A stretch of 64,000 nucleotides of DNA from an uncultured Candidatus Melainabacteria bacterium. GTDB lineage: Bacteria; Cyanobacteriota; Vampirovibrionia; Gastranaerophilales; Gastranaerophilaceae. The stretch spans positions 62,001-126,000 of the forward strand of contig CAKUXM010000004.1 of the NCBI GenBank assembly GCA_934700335.1, written 5' to 3'. Below, one piece after another: positions 59,274 through 64,000 of the stretch. The translations under genes and the position numbers were made by a program. The notes under the pieces were generated by a model. That model was not told where the DNA came from. It made no database searches and saw only the letters and a list, made by a program, of their open reading frames with translations. Numbering within the stretch: the stretch's first letter is position 1; every line of letters begins with the position of its first letter.

Positions 59274-60398
59274 ATGAAGGAATACCAAGCAGGAACATAT
59301 ATTTTACACAAAGGCTACAAGCCTTTTAATCCCTCATTTATCAATGATGATATAGATTGGAAGTTAGATGAGCTTGCACCATTATTGCAAGACGCTAGTC
59401 TTTGGCTTGGCAAATTGAATTCTTATGCTGATTTGATACCTAATATTGAGTTTTTTATCAAGATGTACGCAACGAAAGAAGCTACAAATTCAAACAAAAT
59501 TGAAGGCACAAGAACAACATTTGATGATGCTATTTCACCTGTTGAACAAATTAAACCAGAATTTCGTGATGATTGGCATGAGGTTCAAAATTATATTCAA
59601 GCAATAAATTATTCTATTGAAAGATTAAATGAGTTACCTATTTCAATGAGGTTAATCAAAGAGGCTCATAAAATTTTGTTGCAAGGTGTTAGAGGTGAAC
59701 ACAAAACTCCGGGCGAAATTAGAAAAACGCAAAACTGGATTGGTGGTTCTTCGCTTCAAGACGCCTTTTTTATCCCGCCTGAACCTAACATGTTGCCGGA
59801 TTTATTGACTGATATTGAAAAGTTTTTGCATAATGAGAACTTACAAGTACCTGAAATAATAAGAGCTGGCATTGTTCATTATCAATTTGAAACAATCCAC
59901 CCATTTTTGGACGGTAATGGTAGAACCGGCAGACTTTTGATTATTTTGTATTTGATAAGTACAGGATTATTGAATAAACCCGTTTTGTATATTTCAGATT
60001 TTTTTGAAAGAAACAGAATATCTTATTATGATTCGCTTTCAATGGTTAAACAAACAAATAATATTACTCAATGGTTGAAATTTTTCTTGAGTGGAGTTAT
60101 TGAAACATCAAAAAATAGTATCAAAACTTTTGAAGAAATCATAAAACTAAAAAAAGAAGTTGAAAGTAAACTTGAGAAAATTGGTAAAAAGGCAACAAAT
60201 GGTCAAAAGTTACTAGAATTGTTATATTATCAACCAAAAGTTAATGCACAAATAATATCTAATGAACTTAATCTTTCAATTGTTACTGTAAACAGTTTAC
60301 TAAAAACCTTTGTTGAAATTGGTATCCTAGAAGAAAAAACAGGCATGAGCCGTAATCGTTATTATGTATTTGAAGATTACATTAAAATATTTAGATAA
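59274..60398 (+). CDS. Fic-family AMP-transferase-like protein with C-terminal winged helix
   Basis: A 374-residue Fic protein. The complete active site HPFLDGNGRTGR is at residues 209-220, so nucleotide transfer (AMPylation) is expected. SNKIEG at 73-78 fits the inhibitory (S/T)xxxE(G/N) motif, so the enzyme is self-inhibited through its own N-terminal helix (class II). The last 70 residues form a winged helix (NAQIISNELNLSIVTVNSLL), which may bind its own operator, the 12-bp inverted repeat upstream. AAGGA precedes ATG 59274. Confidence 0.92.
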   Translation: MKEYQAGTYILHKGYKPFNPSFINDDIDWKLDELAPLLQDASLWLGKLNSYADLIPNIEFFIKMYATKEATNSNKIEGTRTTFDDAISPVEQIKPEFRDDWHEVQNYIQAINYSIERLNELPISMRLIKEAHKILLQGVRGEHKTPGEIRKTQNWIGGSSLQDAFFIPPEPNMLPDLLTDIEKFLHNENLQVPEIIRAGIVHYQFETIHPFLDGNGRTGRLLIILYLISTGLLNKPVLYISDFFERNRISYYDSLSMVKQTNNITQWLKFFLSGVIETSKNSIKTFEEIIKLKKEVESKLEKIGKKATNGQKLLELLYYQPKVNAQIISNELNLSIVTVNSLLKTFVEIGILEEKTGMSRNRYYVFEDYIKIFR

Positions 60399-60402
60399 AA
60401 AC

Positions 60403-61281
60403 CTAATGCTTTAGTTTTGTACCATATATAAGTTTTTCCAAGTTTTCAGTAGCTTGTTTCATTTCTAACAAATATTGCATTGAATTAGTGGTATTAAAAT
60501 TTACAATTCCTTTTAATAGTACTTTTAAAAATAATGTTACTTTTGTAAAAAAGTGAAACATGTATTCTGCTTCTTTTTGATTAAATTTTGGTTTGTGATT
60601 CCAGTCCAAAAAGCATCCATGTGTAACTTGAGAACTATCATTAAAAAACCCAAAAACTATATCCCTTAATGAATATTCAAATACATCATTAAGCCTAAAG
60701 CCTGTATTATCAAGTTCTTTATACATTTGTTCATATCTCATAAATTCTGGTTTAAAATTTTTGAAAAATTTATCAATTTTATTAAAATTTTCTTCAGTTA
60801 TTATAAAATCTTTAAGTTTAGTAGCATTTAAAATTTTAAATTTAGCAGAATCTTGTATTGTATCAAAACATTTTTTATTTTCTACTAATAATTCTTTTTT
60901 TGAATATGTGTTTCCTTCTATATCAATAGGTTCAGCATCTTTAAGACTTTTAAATACAATAAAGTTATTCTTAATTTTAAGGATTTGTGCTTCATCAAGG
61001 TAATCATTTATTTTATTTGGAAAGTGCGATAAATATGTAATAAGAATAACAGTTTCTATCGCACTTCTCAAAATAATTTTTGCTTCATTTATTTGATTTT
61101 CACATATTAATATATTAGCTGAGGTTGCATTAGAAATAATTTTTTTTATTAGAATATAGAAAACTAATAATTCTCTTGAATCATACTTAACAGTTTCGAC
61201 AATTTTATCAAAATTATAAATCAATTTTCCCATTTCTTGATAAAATTTTTCTGTATCAATAATATTATTTCTATTAATCAT
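60403..61281 (-). CDS. Helical protein, possibly DUF5677-like
   Basis: A 292-residue, mostly helical cytoplasmic protein. The segment LICENQINEAKIILRSAIETVILI and the later SQVTHGCFLDWN resemble DUF5677-type proteins, often found near defence genes; the match is weak and by eye. A TATAAT lies on the minus strand about 10 bases before the ATG with no Shine-Dalgarno. It converges on fic with four bases between. Confidence 0.55.
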   Translation of the reverse strand: MINRNNIIDTEKFYQEMGKLIYNFDKIVETVKYDSRELLVFYILIKKIISNATSANILICENQINEAKIILRSAIETVILITYLSHFPNKINDYLDEAQILKIKNNFIVFKSLKDAEPIDIEGNTYSKKELLVENKKCFDTIQDSAKFKILNATKLKDFIITEENFNKIDKFFKNFKPEFMRYEQMYKELDNTGFRLNDVFEYSLRDIVFGFFNDSSQVTHGCFLDWNHKPKFNQKEAEYMFHFFTKVTLFLKVLLKGIVNFNTTNSMQYLLEMKQATENLEKLIYGTKLKH

Positions 61282-61351
61282 AATTACAATTATTATACCT
61301 AAAAATATTTAATTAGTTTTGCAACAAATTTTAGTTATTGCATAAATCAAA

Positions 61352-61370
61352 TTTCTTTCTCGATAAAATT
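61352..61370 (+). promoter_or_regulatory. 19-bp box shared by both islands, copy 2
   Basis: TTTCTTTCTCGATAAAATT, identical to 54078-54096, upstream of the 61436 small-protein gene. The flanks are not conserved, so the box itself is likely the functional unit. Confidence 0.7.
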
Positions 61371-61435
61371 CATTTAGCAGCCCTATATCCATAAGTAACG
61401 GGCTAGTTAGGTACATTATTTTATAAGGAGGAAGA

Positions 61436-61636
61436 ATGAAAAGTCTTGAATCGAGAGTCGAGAATGTTCAAAAATTATTAGGAGAAGTTAGAGCATTGGT
61501 AAAAATATGTGCCCTAGCGACAGATTCCTGTATTACTGATAGCGATTTGCAGTTAAAGGATTCAACAGAGCTCTATATAGCATTGCGAAACATAAACTCA
61601 TTGCTCATAAATATAGAGCATATCCTAGATAGTTAA
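61436..61636 (+). CDS. Small helical protein facing an XRE regulator (island 2)
   Basis: A 66-residue helical protein, homologous by eye to 54543-54758 and 54124-54330 (shared ALATDSCITDSDLQ core). AAGGAGG precedes ATG 61436. It ends in a 4-bp tail-to-tail overlap with the XRE gene, exactly as in island 1. Function unknown; no membrane segment or catalytic motif. Confidence 0.72.
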   Translation: MKSLESRVENVQKLLGEVRALVKICALATDSCITDSDLQLKDSTELYIALRNINSLLINIEHILDS

Positions 61637-61884
61637 AGAGTTTCAAAAAATTGAGCAAGGCTTATATTGAATGCTTTAGCCAATTTGAAGATTTTATCAA
61701 TGCTCGTGTTTCTTTCTCCTCGCTCAACCATTCCGATAAAATTTGTAGAAAGCCCAATCTTTTCGGCTAATTCAGATTGAGTTAAATTATTCTTCTTTCT
61801 TAACTCTTGAATACGCGAACCAAAGATTTTTAAATTCTTTTTTGCTTCTTCAGAATTTCTATCAAAATCGTTCATGAAAGACAC
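61633..61884 (-). CDS. XRE-family small regulator (island 2)
   Basis: An 83-residue Cro/CI-type protein: LRKKNNLTQSELAEKIGLST, NFIGMVERGERNTSIDKIFKLA. Close to the island 1 regulator (NFIGM-ERGERNT shared). It has a 12-residue longer N-terminus. Convergent on the helical small-protein gene with 4-bp overlap and divergent from the PDZ-protein gene (start 61969), which it could repress. Confidence 0.9.
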   Translation of the reverse strand: MSFMNDFDRNSEEAKKNLKIFGSRIQELRKKNNLTQSELAEKIGLSTNFIGMVERGERNTSIDKIFKLAKAFNISLAQFFETL

Positions 61885-61968
61885 TATGATTGCTTACATA
61901 TGTAAATAAAACAAACTCACCGTGTTATTTTGATTTTTTTGTTGTATATTGTTTCTAGAGGTGAACCA

Positions 61969-62727
61969 ATGATTTTAAAAAAATTATCAATTTGTTTATT
62001 ATTTCTTTCTGTATTTTTATTATGCAATTCTACAAAAGCAATAGAAGATAGTAATGGTTATGTCGGTATTCAAATGTACAAATTTAAGAAACCTCGTATA
62101 GCCAAAGAAATTACTATTATAAATGTCTTTCCAAATTCTCCTGCTTGGAATGTTGGAATAAGGACTGCAGATAGAATTCTTAAAGTAAATGATATTGATG
62201 TTTCAGATAAAGCATTGGATGAAGTACAAAAATTAATATCAGGAAAAGTTAATAGTAATGTAAAACTAACATTAAAAACGAGATATGGCATTAAAGATTT
62301 TGTAGTAACAAGAGCTGTATTTAATCCAAATAATAATTTGAGCTATCCTCAATGGAAAGAGTTTTGTGGAAATAAACAATCTGAACATGAGGCTTGCTTT
62401 ATACATGAAGATGATGTTATCAAAAAATTCATTGAGTTTGGTTGCGGACCTTATTATGTAAGTACAATCGGTAGAAATCTTGCTCAACAGCGCTATACAT
62501 TTGAAAATAATTTGTATTTATGTGGAAAAACAAAGGACACCGCAATGTGCTATATTCAACTTCGACAAAATATGCAAAATCAAATATTTGCAAATCAATC
62601 AATGCAACAGCAGGCTACACAAAATTTAATTCAAAATCTTAATAACGTAAACACAAATATTGAATTACAAAATATGAATCAAAATTTGTACAACATTAAT
62701 AATAGCATTCAAATGTTGAGGTATTAA
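61969..62727 (+). CDS. Secreted PDZ-domain protein
   Basis: A 252-residue exported protein: signal peptide (KLSICLLFLSVFLLCNSTKA), then a PDZ domain (GYVGIQMY; VFPNSPAWNVGIRTADRILKVNDIDV; VKLTLKTRYG), a Cys-containing middle part and a Gln/Asn-rich C-terminus. No protease domain is attached. ATG 61969 has GAGGTG upstream; an earlier in-frame ATG (61930) would lengthen the signal region without a ribosome site. The next gene starts in its stop codon (TAATG). Confidence 0.8.
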   Translation: MILKKLSICLLFLSVFLLCNSTKAIEDSNGYVGIQMYKFKKPRIAKEITIINVFPNSPAWNVGIRTADRILKVNDIDVSDKALDEVQKLISGKVNSNVKLTLKTRYGIKDFVVTRAVFNPNNNLSYPQWKEFCGNKQSEHEACFIHEDDVIKKFIEFGCGPYYVSTIGRNLAQQRYTFENNLYLCGKTKDTAMCYIQLRQNMQNQIFANQSMQQQATQNLIQNLNNVNTNIELQNMNQNLYNINNSIQMLRY

Positions 62728-63406
62728 TGAAAATAAAAATCTTATTAACTTTTATTTTATTTTTCTGTTGCAATCATTAACATCAGCTCAATTATTATAT
62801 ATTTATGAGCAAGAAAATTATGTCAACAATCTTCAACAACAAATGATAAATACCTCAGACCCAAGCATGAAAATTAGGCTTAATAATATGGTTTATTTTG
62901 CCTATCAGTTGACAGAGCAAAATAGAGCTTTATATAAGAAAGACCCAGTATTATACTTTATTCAAAGAGACCCATATATGCCACAAGCCAACATCAATAA
63001 TCCTCAATATTATAAGGAAAGATTTGAAAGGCTTGATTTTCATTACGATAAAGAAGATATTATGTATAAATTAAGAAAATATTTGACAAATGAAGAAATG
63101 GCAGATTTAGCTAAAGAACTAAAATTCTATAAAAACCTTAGTTTTAAAGACAAGGAAATTGCTTGGATAGATATGAATTATAGGTATGGGAACTATTACG
63201 GGAAAGATTATTTAACGCTAATTATAAACGATTTATTAAAAGAAGAATTAATAACTAAAGATGATATTAAATTTATTGACTATATTGAAAAATATCAAAC
63301 AATCAAAAAATTTGCCAGAACTTATAAAGTTCATTTAATTGCATTATTATCATTAATTTTCTTTATTACTATTGGTGGAATTTTTTATTTTAAAAAAAGG
63401 TTATAG
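62727..63406 (+). CDS. Secreted, C-terminally anchored protein; frameshift in signal peptide
   Basis: ATG 62727 (GAGG upstream, overlapping the previous TAA) encodes MKIKILLTFILFF, a signal-peptide start, but the frame stops at 62778. The open frame from about 62768 gives LQSLTSAQLLYIYEQEN and runs to 63406. One extra T in the T5 run 62760-62764 would join them into a perfect signal peptide and one protein of about 226 residues. The mature part is helical and ends in a membrane helix plus KKRL (IALLSLIFFITIGGIFYF). Either a sequencing error, a decayed gene or a phase-variable tract. No family recognised. Confidence 0.55.
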
Positions 63407-63465
63407 ATGATTATATATTTGGGTGATTTCATATTATAATATCTTCAGGAAAAGGTTGGTTTAAT

Positions 63466-63947
63466 ATGGTAGAAAAATCTGATGAAAAATATTATTTTGC
63501 TAAATGCAATCACCCATTAGATTTGCCCCTTCTTTAAGAGATTCTTTTGATTATGCAGACTATTCTCTTTACCCACAAGACTACCATGCAGTTTATATAA
63601 CTCTTGATAAAGACAATGATACTTTGATATATGTTTGTTCTCAAATTGTCAATTTAGAAAAAACGCAATCTTGGGATTTTGTAGAAATAGCAAAAAACAC
63701 GCATAAAGGTCTGTCAACTCCGACTTTTAAATTACAGCAATTTCGTAGAACCTATAGAACAAAAGATAGCCAAAGAACAGAAAATGCTATCTATAAAAGC
63801 ATTTCTTCTATTAATACATTTATAAAAAAACAAACAAAAAAAGATATTAAAATTATTATAAATACAAAAAGTGGTTATCGTATTAATATTGACCCTCAAA
63901 AAACTTATACCATTTTTATTGATGAAAAAATTTTTAATAAAAAGTAA
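63466..63947 (+). CDS. Unknown protein, probable 5' frameshift
   Basis: ATG 63466 with AAAGG 10 bases upstream encodes MVEKSDEKYYFAKCNHP and soon stops. In another frame an open stretch from 63504 (no ribosome site) encodes SPIRFAPSLRDSFDYADYSL and continues to 63947. Inserting one base near 63511 joins them as KCNSPIRFAP. The 147 residues after 63504 look like an alpha/beta domain of unknown family (HAVYITLDKDNDTLIYVCSQ; IKIIINTKSGYRI). It is the second apparent one-base loss within 800 bp. Confidence 0.5.
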
Positions 63948-64000
63948 TGTGTAAAAAATATTGTTATTACATAACTTTAGGTTATTTAAGTAAGGTTTAG

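Overview
The window looks like a chromosome segment of a gut Gastranaerophilales-type bacterium (Melainabacteria / Vampirovibrionia), though no rRNA or other marker gene is present to prove this. The signs are: AT-rich DNA; strict-anaerobe enzymes (HydG for [FeFe] hydrogenase, hybrid-cluster protein Hcp, oxygen-sensitive NrdD/NrdG); a diderm envelope (ExbB/ExbD/TonB-type motor, a likely outer-membrane barrel); a probable GatD of the lipid II amidating enzyme; and several surface proteins sharing a D-I-N-G-x-x-G-P-N motif, one of them a giant Cys-rich prepilin-like protein.

Layout. 0.1-3.4 kb: gatD, a flippase-like membrane protein, hydG. 3.5-8.1 kb: a DMT transporter, an acyl-CoA ligase with a SulP anion transporter, a short TspO-like protein. 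8.2-20.2 kb: a surface-protein district with a candidate small RNA, a DING-motif membrane-anchored protein, a cluster of intergenic hairpin repeats, an operon (small membrane protein, BlaI-type repressor, 2860-residue prepilin-like protein with about 11 tandem Cys-rich repeats) and a divergent DING-motif gene. 20.2-24.3 kb: TonB-type operon (tonB-like, exbB, two exbD) and two related secreted proteins. 24.4-45.8 kb: housekeeping and anaerobic metabolism (phospholipase D-like protein, TPR protein, FtsB-like protein, ilvC, YhaM-like nuclease, thrB, dgkA-ybeY-pgpH, glycosyltransferase, crcB-tcdA-ogt, an HcpR-like regulator facing hcp, ybaK, a zinc-peptidase-like protein, nrdD-nrdG).

46.4-64 kb is accessory DNA. 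Two nearly identical repeats of about 240 bp (46.43-46.67 and 56.64-56.88 kb) each carry the 3' half of a tRNA-Arg(UCU) gene plus its terminator, on the minus strand. They read as attachment-site scars of elements stacked at one tRNA gene, whose intact copy should lie beyond 64 kb. The first island (46.7-56.6 kb) carries a restriction-modification-like operon (DUF262 protein, adenine-N6 methyltransferase, cytosine-C5 methyltransferase, HNH nuclease) plus a membrane protein. The second (from 56.9 kb) carries a DUF5131/TcmP pair, a Fic protein, a helical protein of unknown role, and two genes that appear frameshifted. Both islands contain the same unusual module: a helical protein of about 70 residues whose gene overlaps tail-to-tail, by 4 bp, a small XRE-type repressor gene, preceded by an identical 19-bp box and followed by secreted-protein genes.

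Control features read directly from the sequence: at least six genes whose -10 box ends only 6-7 bases before the ATG (likely leaderless mRNAs), an identical 11-bp TTACA-N-TGTAA palindrome in two promoters near the BlaI-type gene, a 16-bp palindrome between the hcp regulator and hcp, and a 25-bp perfect inverted repeat upstream of the restriction operon. All functional names rest on motifs read by eye; no database search was run.
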